Of a stretch of 64,000 nt of DNA, positions 51,466 to 61,032 are shown piece after piece. Location: the NCBI GenBank assembly GCA_965222765.1, contig CBDCVG010000108.1, positions 62,001 through 126,000 of the forward strand, in the 5' to 3' direction. The number at the start of each line of letters is the position of its first letter. The first letter of the stretch is position 1. The DNA is from Caldora sp965222765 (lineage in GTDB: Bacteria > Cyanobacteriota > Cyanobacteriia > Cyanobacteriales > Coleofasciculaceae). The position numbers and the translations under genes were made by a program. Below the pieces are notes generated by a model. It was not told the DNA's origin, did no database searches, and saw only the letters and a list, made by a program, of their open reading frames with translations.

Positions 51466-54138
51466 TCAAACCTCTATCAATTTGGTATTATGTATTTGTT
51501 CTTTTTCTTTCGTATTTAGTTTTCGCTCTTCATCAACCATTTTCCTCCCTTCAAGAGCTCTTGCCGATTCATTTAAACCTTGTATATTTAACCCTTGTAC
51601 AAAAGCAGCTATTAAAGATGCGACCTTCTCTAGAAATTTCTGAGTACTGGGGTGAAAATCGTACTCATATCCGGTATATACAGAAAGTGTACCTAAAACT
51701 TCCCCCTGAGAAATTAGTGGAAAACAAGCGAAGGATTGAAACTGGTAACGCTCTACCCATTTCTTATTTTTGAAGTTATCTATTTGCTTGCTGATGAGAG
51801 GAACTATTTGAGGTTTTCTTGACTTAATTGCCTTCGAGGTAAAGTTTTCTCCAATCTTTATTTGTTTATGAATTCTTCCTTCCCAATTAATTCCTTCTAC
51901 TTTGCATTTTGCTACTTCTTCAAGTATTTCAGACTTGGTTATCACCCTGATTATGCAAACTTTAAAGGCAGTTTCTGGAGAACACAAGCGATAAGTGACT
52001 TTTTGGTAAACCTCTTGAGGATTTTGGTGAGGTTTAACTAGACAGTTAAACAAATCTGCGTATAATTGATTTTGTTTATTGCGGCGTGAATTGGATATAG
52101 CAGTTGCTACGTATGACCCAATCGCAGATAACCAGTGAATTTCTTCCCGAGCAAAACCATAAGATGGGTGAGGTTTCCCAGTCTTTGGATCTACTTTATT
52201 GGTAACTTCAATCACACCATAGGTCTTATTATGACCGTTTAAAGGAACTGCAATAATAGAGCGCTTTGATCCCAGCTTCTGGGAATATTTCTCGCTGCTC
52301 TCCTTGTTCAGCTGTACTTTATCCAAATCATTGGTCCACTGAGGTTCCCCATAGCCGTCAGCTTTTGGAACTGCAGCTCTTCCTGTAAAGCTTTCGCCGA
52401 CAGCATAGTTTTCATCAGGAAACCAGTTATTATCTATAGATTTACCATGGATATCAATGCCCTGTATCCCCTCGCGATGTAGTCTTCCATCCTTATGGAA
52501 TAAAAAGATGGCAGCTTTTTGGCAATGAAGCCTCTCACGCACAAGTTTCAGAGCAGTAGGTATGATTTCCTCCTTTGTCTGCAAAACTATCAACTCATTT
52601 CTAACTGCATGTAAATCTTTAAGTAATTGTTCGGGATGTGCAAGGATACTACTATATAAACTATGCTCATCAAAATCTTGCTTAATTTGCTTAAATTTTT
52701 CAGCTATTTGTTCTTGGCAATCTTTATGCTCAAAAGAGAATGGAATAACTCCTTGAGTATTTTTGATTGTTTCAAATGCTTGATCATATAAATTAATTTC
52801 TTCTGGTTTAGCAGAAATTTGAATAATCTTTTTGTTTCTCGGGTTATTGGCATTATCCTCGTGATACCATGCCAATAACCGATGATCATCAGAGGTCTGA
52901 ATAATTGCATATTCTTTGGTTGGCAAAGCAAAATGATCACCCTGCCATTGAGTTAGTTCTCCCCCACTAGAAAATTCTGCTGCTAAAGGTAAGTATTTAT
53001 CTAAAATTGTCACAAAAACTTTGTAGCAAGAAGCATGTTCTAGCAGGAATTTTGTACTTTGCTTGAAGCTGGCTAGATCTGGAAAAACAAATAGTCTTTC
53101 GCTGTCAGAGTTGGCAGTTTTTGCCACCTCATCCCCTTCTTCATTACCCCAAAAATGGTCTGTATTTTCGATAATTGCCACAGATTTTACCCTGGGCTTT
53201 AGTTCTTGTTGTAAGGAGGTGAGAAAGCGGGGATACAGCTCGAAAGGCATCGAGTAAGCTTTGCCACTTGAGCCTACTTTCTCCAGCTGATTGTCTAAGT
53301 CCTTCAGATGATTTTTGATTGGGTATTGGAAAAGTTTATTTTCTCGGAAGCAGTTATTATCTTTAAGGATTCGTAACCCAGCGTCGAGGATCAAGCTGGA
53401 ATTTGGTGACTCATCTTCAACAGATTGCTCTTGTTTACCTATTTTTTCCCACTTATCGGAACTAGAGAGTTTGAAGTTTACCCAATCTTTTGCTTCTTGT
53501 AGCTCTCCACCAATGATCTCGTTAAGTAACTTGGCTAGGTCATCTTCTTTAGTAGCATCAACTTTGGGAAAGGGCAATGGGGATTCAGTTAGCTCCTCTG
53601 GGCTAAAATGCACGAGCCTAAAGTACTGAAGCTTGGCAAAGAGGTAGCCAGTTGCAGAACTAACTTCTGGATTTGTCGAAAAACCCTTTGGTAAGCAGAT
53701 GACACCGAAATCTACTCCCTCTAAGACTTTTTCAATTTCGGCAAACCAAACAGAACCGGAGCTCATATCTGTATCTAAGAGTAATGCCTCAACCTGCGGA
53801 TGGGCTAAAATATCCCTCAGTCCTTCAGCCTGAAATTTCCCTGTACTGCCATACCAAGAAATGAGGACTTTCTTCTTACCTTGCTGAGCCTGAAATCTGT
53901 CGGTGAGGATTTTTTGCAATTTAGGCAGTTTACCAGGGCCTTTGCCTGAGATTCGGAATTTGGCATAAATTTTCCCTAGCTTCTTCTGTACTGCATTCTC
54001 AGACTTGATTTGCAGAAGCTCTTTAATTTCCGTCGGTGATTTTCCATCCAAAGCAAGAGATAAGGCTTCTAGTTCAGTATCAGATAACCCTTCCTCTACA
54101 ACTAGCTCTCTGAGGAGCTCCTGGGGAATATTAGTCAT
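51466..54138 (-). CDS. HTH / TIR-like / GAF-GAF signalling protein
   Basis: An 890-residue protein. Residues 1-80 resemble a LuxR-type HTH (LSDTELEALSLALDGKSPTE, then NAVQKKLGKIYAKF). Residues 90-205 look like a TIR-type fold: KKVLISWYGSTGKFQAEGLR, DTDMSSGSVWFAEIEKVL, VDFGVICLPKGF. The position of the usual catalytic Glu (FEaGAL in related proteins) reads SATGYL, so NAD hydrolysis is doubtful. A long middle region leads to GAF 1 (about 515-695) and GAF 2 (about 705-860). It may sense a small ligand or nucleotide through GAF. It stands alone, facing away from a small membrane protein gene. The assignment of the TIR-like part is by pattern only. Confidence 0.65.
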   Translation of the reverse strand: MTNIPQELLRELVVEEGLSDTELEALSLALDGKSPTEIKELLQIKSENAVQKKLGKIYAKFRISGKGPGKLPKLQKILTDRFQAQQGKKKVLISWYGSTGKFQAEGLRDILAHPQVEALLLDTDMSSGSVWFAEIEKVLEGVDFGVICLPKGFSTNPEVSSATGYLFAKLQYFRLVHFSPEELTESPLPFPKVDATKEDDLAKLLNEIIGGELQEAKDWVNFKLSSSDKWEKIGKQEQSVEDESPNSSLILDAGLRILKDNNCFRENKLFQYPIKNHLKDLDNQLEKVGSSGKAYSMPFELYPRFLTSLQQELKPRVKSVAIIENTDHFWGNEEGDEVAKTANSDSERLFVFPDLASFKQSTKFLLEHASCYKVFVTILDKYLPLAAEFSSGGELTQWQGDHFALPTKEYAIIQTSDDHRLLAWYHEDNANNPRNKKIIQISAKPEEINLYDQAFETIKNTQGVIPFSFEHKDCQEQIAEKFKQIKQDFDEHSLYSSILAHPEQLLKDLHAVRNELIVLQTKEEIIPTALKLVRERLHCQKAAIFLFHKDGRLHREGIQGIDIHGKSIDNNWFPDENYAVGESFTGRAAVPKADGYGEPQWTNDLDKVQLNKESSEKYSQKLGSKRSIIAVPLNGHNKTYGVIEVTNKVDPKTGKPHPSYGFAREEIHWLSAIGSYVATAISNSRRNKQNQLYADLFNCLVKPHQNPQEVYQKVTYRLCSPETAFKVCIIRVITKSEILEEVAKCKVEGINWEGRIHKQIKIGENFTSKAIKSRKPQIVPLISKQIDNFKNKKWVERYQFQSFACFPLISQGEVLGTLSVYTGYEYDFHPSTQKFLEKVASLIAAFVQGLNIQGLNESARALEGRKMVDEERKLNTKEKEQIHNTKLIEV

Positions 54139-54389
54139 ACTTCTACGGATAAAGTACTCATTTAAATTTTATCGTTTGTATGGGTGTAATCAAATGAGTC
54201 ACTATACTCACCAAAAGCGGCTATAAACCGTATTCTTGTAGGGATAACACGAAATTTTGCATCTAAATGACTCATTTATTAAAAAAATGTTATAGTAAAT
54301 GAGTAAAAATTAATCAACGATCAAATAGTATGCTTTTAAATGACTCACTTAACCGATCTTTGCGTAAATCCAAGGCAGGAACTTGCATT
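54139..54389. promoter_or_regulatory. divergent control region with repeated TGA(G/C)TCA heptamers
   Basis: Exact TGASTCA palindromes at 54195-54201, 54268-54274 and 54341-54347, each flanked by AAA or TTT, plus near-matches at 54155 and 54300. They start 73 bases apart, about seven helical turns, on both intervals. They lie between the divergent HTH/TIR-like gene and the small membrane gene, so a regulator may bind here. Confidence 0.45.
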
Positions 54390-54569
54390 ATGAATGGAAT
54401 CATAACAACCTTCTTCAGGTTTAAAACAGAGATCTTACTCTTTGCCTTACTAGTATTAGTGCTAGTAGTCAGAGATTTTTACCCCTCAAATCAATTTCTG
54501 GCGATTGTCGCCAAGAGCCTTGAAATTGGTTTTAGCGGCTTTATTGGGGCGTTGCTTATGCGTAAGTAA
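54390..54569 (+). CDS. small single-pass or two-pass membrane protein
   Basis: A 59-residue protein from ATG 54390 (MNGIITTFFRFKTEILLFAL). It has a strong helix at about 12-30 (ILLFALLVLVLVV) and a weaker second hydrophobic stretch (LEIGFSGFIGALLM). An upstream in-frame ATG at 54330 would add 20 residues that cover one of the TGASTCA motifs, so I prefer 54390 with AAGGCAGGA before it. Function unknown. It is divergent from the TIR-like gene. Confidence 0.5.
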   Translation: MNGIITTFFRFKTEILLFALLVLVLVVRDFYPSNQFLAIVAKSLEIGFSGFIGALLMRK

Positions 54570-54762
54570 ACTCATTTTTCTTTATAAGGTTAGGATTGCT
54601 ATATTTTTTCTCCCTAATTCCCTACCTGCCTATTTCCCCATCTCCCTATCTCCCCAGGATTTTACTAGCTTTGAGGTGATTCGCCCACAGTATCCTAAGC
54701 GAGGTTGCTCTTTCAGAAGTGAGAGCAACTCTAGCTTGAAAATTGAAAATTGGGTTCGCGTA

Positions 54763-55941
54763 ATGATAAACAATAACAATCCCTATACTTGGCTAGAACA
54801 ATCCCTTAGCACCATCCATAAAGCTAAGTGGTATCGTTCAGTACAAGCCATAACCAGTCCTCCTGGTGCAGTAGTGCAACTTGAAGGAAAGGAAGTAATC
54901 AACTTTGCTAGCAATGATTATCTGGGACTTACAGGGGATCAGCGCTTGATTCAGGCAGCAGTTGCCGCGACGAAAAAATATGGTACTGGTAGTACTGGTT
55001 CTCGACTGCTTACCGGACATAGGAAATTACATCGACAATTAGAAGAAGCGATCGCATATATTAAACAAACAGAAGATGCTTTAGTATTTAGCTCCGGGTA
55101 TTTGGCCAACTTAGGAACTATTGCTGCCTTAGTCGGGAAGCGAGATTTGATTCTAGCAGATGAGTATAATCACTCCAGCTTGAAGAATGGCGCAATTTTG
55201 AGCGGCGCATTAGTTCTAGACTATGCTCACAGCGACATGGCTAATTTGCAGCATCAGCTAGCTCAACACCGCAACCTATACCGCCGCTGCCTAATTATTA
55301 CTGACAGCGTCTTCAGTATGGATGGGGATCTTTGTCCAATACCTGAAATATTAGCGATCGCTAAACAGTTTAACTGTATGGTATTGGTAGATGAAGCTCA
55401 TGCTACTGGAGTTTTGGGAGCAACGGGTGCTGGTTGTGTGGAACATTTTGGTTGTACTGGACAAACTCTCATTCAAGTAGGTACTCTCAGTAAAGCTTTG
55501 GGTAGTTTGGGAGGTTATGTAGCAGGTTCGGCTGCCTTGATTGACTTCCTCCGTAATCGTGCTCCTAGCTGGATTTATACCACTGGTTTATCCCCCGCTG
55601 ACACCGCAGCCGCATTAGCAGCAGTGGAGATTATGCAACAAGAACCAGAACGCCGCATTCAACTCCAGAAGAATATCAACATCCTCAAGCAACTAATACA
55701 ACAGCAGCTAAAGCATCTACAACTTTTGCCTACCGATTCACCAATTCTTTGCATTCCCCTAGCTAGTGCTACGGCTGCTGTTACTGTTGGGGAACAGCTA
55801 AAAGCTGCTGGTATTTTTGCTCCGGCGATTCGTCCTCCTACAGTTCCCACTAGTAGGATTCGCATTTCGGTAATGGCTACTCATGAACTAGCTCACCTCA
55901 AGCAGTTAGTGAGAGTATTGGACGCGATCGACTGTATATAA
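54763..55941 (+). CDS. bioF: 8-amino-7-oxononanoate synthase family enzyme
   Basis: A PLP-dependent alpha-oxoamine synthase that joins pimeloyl thioester and alanine in biotin synthesis. Motifs are INFASNDYLGLTGDQRLI, YGTGSTGSRLLTGHRKLH, ITDSVFSMDGDLCPIPEI, VDEAHATGVLG, and the PLP lysine in GTLSKALGSLGGYVAGS. I use ATG 54763 (MINNNNPYTWLEQSL); the frame open further upstream passes through a CTCCCCATCTCCCTAT repeat and is non-coding. The 392-residue length is normal. Confidence 0.92.
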   Translation: MINNNNPYTWLEQSLSTIHKAKWYRSVQAITSPPGAVVQLEGKEVINFASNDYLGLTGDQRLIQAAVAATKKYGTGSTGSRLLTGHRKLHRQLEEAIAYIKQTEDALVFSSGYLANLGTIAALVGKRDLILADEYNHSSLKNGAILSGALVLDYAHSDMANLQHQLAQHRNLYRRCLIITDSVFSMDGDLCPIPEILAIAKQFNCMVLVDEAHATGVLGATGAGCVEHFGCTGQTLIQVGTLSKALGSLGGYVAGSAALIDFLRNRAPSWIYTTGLSPADTAAALAAVEIMQQEPERRIQLQKNINILKQLIQQQLKHLQLLPTDSPILCIPLASATAAVTVGEQLKAAGIFAPAIRPPTVPTSRIRISVMATHELAHLKQLVRVLDAIDCI

Positions 55942-55965
55942 AAGGTTTTAGGTTTTAGGAGAGGT

Positions 55966-55998
55966 AATTATTCATTATTCATTATTCATTAGTCATTA
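55966..55998. repeat. heptamer repeat (ATTATTC)n
   Basis: Four imperfect copies of ATTATTC lie between the convergent bioF and CHAT genes. The last reaches into the CHAT gene's final codons. Confidence 0.6.
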
Positions 55999-58694
55999 TT
56001 AATTGTTGAGTCACGGTTTGGCTGTTGCAGTAGTTCATACTTATACCCTGTTTCACTATCACTGTCTGGATCTAGTTGGACTTGGACTAAGACACCAATA
56101 CCATTAAAGAGCTTGCGATCGCCTGATGAGTCAAATTCTACTGTACCTGTAGCACCCTTGGCTGAAAAATCAGGACTCGATAGTGCTTGCTTCAAACCCT
56201 CACGAGTGAAATTCCTCTCCTGTTGCTCCAGAACTTTCAGACCTTCGATAAGTGCCTGAGTAGCGTCATATGCCATAGCAGTCTGCAAGTATATATCTTC
56301 TCCCCAGAGTTTTTGAGCCTCCTGCTCGAACTGACTAGGATTATCCTCATTTCTGTGCCAAGAAAGAGCAATTACCATACCTTCAACTGCTGTACCAGCA
56401 TTCTCTAGGGTATCTGTACCATATACAGCATCTCCACCCAATAAGCTTAAAGGAGTTTGATGTTGAGAATTATTCCAAACAATCTGTCTCGCATCGTTTG
56501 AGAGTTTAGTGCTGGGAGCTAACAGTAGCACTTGTGCATCGTTATCAATTGCCTCCTCTACACACCTGTTTGGATGAAAAGTTGTACTGGACAAATTACA
56601 CTCAGAATTAGCATCAGAAACAACGGTTCCCTCTTTTGCTTTAAGCTGCTCTTTGAACTGCCTTCTAAGAGATCGACTATAGAGATTGTCATTCTCATAG
56701 ACAATAGCAGCTTTCGTGTAGTTGAGTGTGTCTCGCATATAGTTAACTAGGTCTTTAGCCGCAGTCGCATCAGTGGTGGCTGTGCGGAAAACGTAGGGGC
56801 TGAAGTTAACTTCATCGTCCTCAGTATTAGTTCCTCTAACAGCTGTGCTAGTGGGAGAAATGACCACAAGTTTCCCTCTTTCGTATATCTTTCCTGCTTG
56901 CAGAGTGGTATCACTGGAGAAATGACCAATGACTCCCAAAATATCGTCATTTTTGACGAATAAATTAGCTACTTTTTCTACTGTTTCAGGCTCACCTTGG
57001 TCATCAGCAATTCCGATTTTCAAAAGTCTGTTGTTGATACCACCTTGCTTGTTGAGTTCCTCTTGAGCTTGGGCAACTCCTCGCAGAATACCTTGAGAAA
57101 TAAAGGGACTCAATTTACGAGTATCAATTGGAACACTAACTGCAATTTTAATCGGATTTCCACTGTATTCAGCCTGAGCATTGTTGAGATAAATCCGTGC
57201 TTCTGGATCGTAAGGACACTGCTCCAAAAAAGACCGAAAATGCTCAACAGCTTCGGAGAAGTTTTTCTCCTCAAAAGCTTTTTCTCCTTCAGCCTTTTTA
57301 GTATAAGCTTCATTACATTTTGGCTTGTCGGAGTTAGTGCTGGGTGATGTCAGAAGTTCTTCTCCCCAGCTGAATTTTACTGGAGGAACACTTAGAGATT
57401 TAGGGGGAATTTTGTCATTAAAATAAACTACAGCAATTGCGATCGCGGCTGCCAATCCTAGCGCCAATTTCCCCCTGTTTTGACGAATGAGGTTCAGGAG
57501 CTGCTTAAGTGGAGATGAAGTTTCTGAGAGTCGAATCTCTGGGGGTGGAGGCCACATCAGCTCTGGTGCAGCAGGGTTTTGGCACATTATCGGCAGCCAA
57601 GTAGCACAGGGAAATTTGTTTTCCCTCCCCTGCAACCACTCACGCGCTTTCCGCACCGCTATATAAAGTGATTTACCTTCGGAAAAAAATTTCAAGAATC
57701 TCTTTAAAAATTCCTGCGCTACTAGATCAGGCACAGGCTCCCGCATAACAATCACTTGGGGGATATTCAATTTTTCCAAATGCCGCGCCAATTTCAATCC
57801 ATCACAGGAATTGAAGATTGCCAGTTTTAAACCATTTTGTATAGCTTCGTCCAGAGCATACTCCAACTTTTGAAGAGATAGGCTTTCATTGTCATTGAGC
57901 TTAATTTCTCCGTCAAAACTATGACCAGCAAAAAACAGAATGTCCCAACGCTGATCATATAAATGTTCAAACAGTTCTTCTTGTTGAGGTTTTTCCAGCA
58001 GAGTAACTGTTGCTCTTGGTAACTCGTTCAGCAAGTCTCGGTCTCTATTAACATTAATACCTTCACTACTCCCCAAAATCACCAAGATTTTGACTGGATT
58101 TTCTAAATTATCACGAGAACACGTTTGATGCCTAGCACTAAGAACAACTTCCGCCTTTTTCCGACGATGCTTCAACAAATCCCATAGATGCAAAGGGAGT
58201 TTCCGCAGGTGTTCATTCTCAGTTTGGAAGATGATGCGAATCGAATCATGCTCACTTGTCCTGTCTAGGACATCCATTTTCAAACTTCGACTGGATTCTT
58301 GATCGAACCACTTTTGAAGCTGAGCTTCAAGTGCTTTGGATGACCTCTTACAGTTTTCCCTCCGCTCCTTCTCAGGGTCTGGTTCATCAGGAAAAGTGAT
58401 TTTCCTGACTGGCTCCGAGTTATTGTCGGTAGCTTGATTGTCGGTAGCTTGATTGTCGGTAGCTTGATTGTCGGTAGCTTGATTGTCGGTAGCTTGATTG
58501 TTGGTAGCCCCCAAGTCTAGCCAAGTATAGTACTTATTTTGCCAGTCCTGATAGAGCTGAGGAATCCTAAGGTCTCCAGGGAGACTACTAGTATCTTCTT
58601 GGAGTAGCTCGCCATTCTCCCAAATTTGGAGAGTGACAGAAAAACCCTGATCAAAATCGCCTTGGTTAATTTTGAAAATAGCTAGTTTGCTCAT
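55989..58694 (-). CDS. CHAT protease - transmembrane - periplasmic-binding-protein fusion
   Basis: About 901 residues from ATG 58694 (MSKLAIFKINQGDFDQG), the start shared by cyanobacterial CHAT proteins; TTG 58730 or ATG 58724 would add 10-12 residues. Order: an N-terminal effector domain; five DNQAT repeats; a linker with KLPLHLWDLLKHRR; the CHAT caspase-like domain with catalytic His (FFAGHSFDG) and Cys (FNSCDG), both intact; one helix (about 409-425); a TPR-like pair; and a type 1 periplasmic-binding (Leu/Ile/Val or receptor-family) domain to the end (PIKIAVSVPIDTRKLSPFIS, VIGHFSSDTTLQAG). I infer an outer ligand sensor tied to an inner protease. DUF1822 and sigma-like genes lie upstream on the same strand. 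Confidence 0.85.
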   Translation of the reverse strand: MSKLAIFKINQGDFDQGFSVTLQIWENGELLQEDTSSLPGDLRIPQLYQDWQNKYYTWLDLGATNNQATDNQATDNQATDNQATDNQATDNNSEPVRKITFPDEPDPEKERRENCKRSSKALEAQLQKWFDQESSRSLKMDVLDRTSEHDSIRIIFQTENEHLRKLPLHLWDLLKHRRKKAEVVLSARHQTCSRDNLENPVKILVILGSSEGINVNRDRDLLNELPRATVTLLEKPQQEELFEHLYDQRWDILFFAGHSFDGEIKLNDNESLSLQKLEYALDEAIQNGLKLAIFNSCDGLKLARHLEKLNIPQVIVMREPVPDLVAQEFLKRFLKFFSEGKSLYIAVRKAREWLQGRENKFPCATWLPIMCQNPAAPELMWPPPPEIRLSETSSPLKQLLNLIRQNRGKLALGLAAAIAIAVVYFNDKIPPKSLSVPPVKFSWGEELLTSPSTNSDKPKCNEAYTKKAEGEKAFEEKNFSEAVEHFRSFLEQCPYDPEARIYLNNAQAEYSGNPIKIAVSVPIDTRKLSPFISQGILRGVAQAQEELNKQGGINNRLLKIGIADDQGEPETVEKVANLFVKNDDILGVIGHFSSDTTLQAGKIYERGKLVVISPTSTAVRGTNTEDDEVNFSPYVFRTATTDATAAKDLVNYMRDTLNYTKAAIVYENDNLYSRSLRRQFKEQLKAKEGTVVSDANSECNLSSTTFHPNRCVEEAIDNDAQVLLLAPSTKLSNDARQIVWNNSQHQTPLSLLGGDAVYGTDTLENAGTAVEGMVIALSWHRNEDNPSQFEQEAQKLWGEDIYLQTAMAYDATQALIEGLKVLEQQERNFTREGLKQALSSPDFSAKGATGTVEFDSSGDRKLFNGIGVLVQVQLDPDSDSETGYKYELLQQPNRDSTINND
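58425..58499 (-). repeat. in-frame 15-base tandem repeat (DNQAT)5
   Basis: Five perfect copies of GTCGGTAGCTTGATT within the CHAT gene, plus a degenerate sixth. As 15 is divisible by three, copy changes alter linker length without breaking the frame. Confidence 0.85.
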
Positions 58695-58845
58695 ATTAGA
58701 TTGGGAAGAGTTATAATCGTGCATCCCCAATCTCTCTTGGAGATCGGGGATTAGTTATCAATTTAATTGATTCTGTTCACATTGCTGGAAAAATCAGTGA
58801 AGCACTCCTAAAATTCCTCGCGTGTGGCTGATGTGACAGCTATAC

Positions 58846-59910
58846 TCAGACTATAAAACGTTTCGTGATACTAGTACTGTCCAGAACAACTCTGACGCTG
58901 AATTGGTCTCCGGATTCGGCAGTAAACATATGCTCAATGTAATCCTTGTCTTCTTCTGCTGAAGTTTGAGCTTCTCGAAGGGGATTACCAGCTTCATCCA
59001 GAATGATCAGTCGCAGACCTAGGGGTAGATAGGTCTCACGTTCTATTGGGTACACCAGTACCAGGATCGCTACACTCTGGTCAAGCTTTTGTAGGATTGC
59101 GACAATGAGGGCAACTGAATGACCTGTCAGCTGCATCCCCAAATCTATGACTCTTCTTACTCCGCCTACAGGATTTTTCGGATCAAGCTTCCATAGGCGT
59201 TCTGCAGCTCCCCATCGAGTTTTTTCTTGCTGGGTAGTCTGCAAGATTTTAATCAACTCTCCTTTTGTTGTGCCGCGAAATCTCGGAGTTCCACCGCGAG
59301 ATTCTAGAGCAAAGCTAACATCTCTAGTGCCAAACAATTCTTCAACAGCCTGCCAACCTGCCTCAAAAATATTGTCAAACCATCGACTTAACTGCACTAT
59401 AGATGGTGGAGCTGCTGAATAATTAAGCTCCTCAATTAGCGTGTCAATATGCTCAATTAGTCGATCAAGAGGTTGCAGCTGACTAATGCCAAGCATAGTT
59501 GTTGATACTGCTGGTACAAACCCCAACACTGTTCCTTCTTTGTAAGCTTCATTTAGCTTCACCACCACATAGCCGATGCGGTCTTTCCAGACTTCTTGGG
59601 GAATAAAACAAGTATGATCTCCCTCTCTTATTGGACGACACTCCAGGCGTCCTCTCGCTTCAGGAATGTATAAATCAGCCACATCAGCAAACAAACGACC
59701 TACAGGATTCCAGCAATAGCTAGCTTTCAAATCCGTCGGAATCTCCAGCATTTCCAAGTAGTAGTGCATGACTAGCACCGCCAGAGTATTTCGCTCCACT
59801 TGCTCTTGTTTTTCAACAGTAGGTTGCTGTTGAGCAAATTCTTTGGCTTTCTGCCGATCTGCTTTGGTGATAGGAATAGCAATGGTGATATGTTCTGTTG
59901 AATAAATCAT
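58846..59910 (-). CDS. DUF1822 family protein
   Basis: A 354-residue cytosolic protein of the cyanobacterial DUF1822 family. It has a short helical N-terminus (AIPITKADRQKAKEFAQQQP, then RNTLAVLVMHYYLEML) and a beta-rich C-terminal half with ALIVAILQKLDQSVAILVLVYPIE and LPLGLRLIILDEAG. Family members commonly sit beside CHAT and sigma-like genes, as here: the CHAT gene is about 150 bases downstream and the sigma-like genes upstream on the same strand. Function is unknown; an adaptor role in the CHAT pathway is inference. Confidence 0.8.
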   Translation of the reverse strand: MIYSTEHITIAIPITKADRQKAKEFAQQQPTVEKQEQVERNTLAVLVMHYYLEMLEIPTDLKASYCWNPVGRLFADVADLYIPEARGRLECRPIREGDHTCFIPQEVWKDRIGYVVVKLNEAYKEGTVLGFVPAVSTTMLGISQLQPLDRLIEHIDTLIEELNYSAAPPSIVQLSRWFDNIFEAGWQAVEELFGTRDVSFALESRGGTPRFRGTTKGELIKILQTTQQEKTRWGAAERLWKLDPKNPVGGVRRVIDLGMQLTGHSVALIVAILQKLDQSVAILVLVYPIERETYLPLGLRLIILDEAGNPLREAQTSAEEDKDYIEHMFTAESGDQFSVRVVLDSTSITKRFIV

Positions 59911-60144
59911 GGGTAGGATAAGAAATAAGGGTTACATGGTAAAAGGATAGGTTGAATCAGTATGTTAGTTGAAAAGCCGAAGTGATGGACTAGGGCGTGT
60001 TTTCAAAGTCAAAAATATGATGTAGGGGCTCTCGCATTTGGGCGATAATTCATCGGTGAAACCCAAAGTATATTTGCCAAATGCTTCGCCCTCCGACAGG
60101 TGAGAAAACAGGCTCATAGTCCTCCTTAATGGTAGTTTGAGTTT

Positions 60145-60828
60145 TTACTCTTCGAGCCATCCCTGGGATTTGCCAAAATCTAGCAGAAGAGGGAAGCATT
60201 TTCGCTGGTAGAAGCTGCTGAGGGTTGAGGTTGATACGCCAAATTCTTTTGCTAATTCCCCCCAGGTTTTTTCTTCTGTTGGTAAGCGGCACAAGATCAA
60301 GCTGTAGGCATTGATATCCTTGCGATCGCGAAGATGAATGCGACTAAGCTCACTCTTATGTTGCTCAAGCCATTTCCAAGTCTCTTCCAGAATACTCAGC
60401 GGATCTGAATTACCTACTGGATCAGGTATATTATCTATCAGGTCTGATACTTCATCATCATCGTATAGTTTTTGAGTGGAATTGTGTTTTTTCTTTGCCT
60501 CCGCTGCTGCTACGCACAAATCCCTGATTCTGAATTTAAGGTATTTATTAAACCAAGTCATCACTCTGCCTCGTTCTAAGTCGTAATTACAGAAATTTTT
60601 GCTAAACCAAAGCCAAGTTACTTGGAGTGCCTCCTCGTAAAGCTCCTCAACAACACCCCAACCCCTCCAGATTTGCTTTGATTGCTGCATTTTTCCCACA
60701 ATCTCATTCAGTAATTTTTGTCGCTCTAGACTACGGGGTAAATGCATACGAGCCTCTTTTATTAATTGATTCAGTTGCTCGTTTAAATCGTCTGTGTACA
60801 TAACTTGGTTGAGGGTGGAGTTGATCAT
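60145..60828 (-). CDS. sigma-70-like regulator associated with DUF1822/CHAT (copy 2)
   Basis: A 227-residue protein. The region at about 60-105 resembles sigma region 2 (YEEALQVTWLWFSKNFCNYD, then VMTWFNKYLKFRIRDL). A C-terminal helix-turn-helix resembles region 4 (TWGELAKEFGVSTSTLSSFY). Between them is an acidic linker. It may be an atypical sigma factor or an adaptor with a sigma fold. An alternative start is ATG 60801 (MYTDDLNEQLNQL). It is paralogous to the gene at 61033, and both run toward DUF1822 and CHAT. Confidence 0.65.
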   Translation of the reverse strand: MINSTLNQVMYTDDLNEQLNQLIKEARMHLPRSLERQKLLNEIVGKMQQSKQIWRGWGVVEELYEEALQVTWLWFSKNFCNYDLERGRVMTWFNKYLKFRIRDLCVAAAEAKKKHNSTQKLYDDDEVSDLIDNIPDPVGNSDPLSILEETWKWLEQHKSELSRIHLRDRKDINAYSLILCRLPTEEKTWGELAKEFGVSTSTLSSFYQRKCFPLLLDFGKSQGWLEE

Positions 60829-61032
60829 GTTGGCTGAGTTAAACCTCCGAAACCTGTCCCCACATCATTTTTGTTCTGGCAAGCTAGTCTTAGTTATCCA
60901 GTTAGGTGTTCTGTAGGCTTATCAGGCTAAATCTAGAGGCTTAATATAATTCGTTACAAATTTTCACAATAATTTCGCTATCAACCCATCACTTGACGGG
61001 GTGACAGAAACTTTTCGTTTTCAGCATTTGCT

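Noticed and set aside
54505..54762. Long N-terminal extension of bioF from GTG/TTG codons upstream
   Set aside because: The extension overlaps the small membrane protein gene and a CTCCCCAT repeat; the family N-terminus starts at ATG 54763.
60050..60292. 80-codon minus-strand frame at the end of the sigma-like gene
   Set aside because: It overlaps the HTH of the sigma-like gene in another frame and has no family signature.
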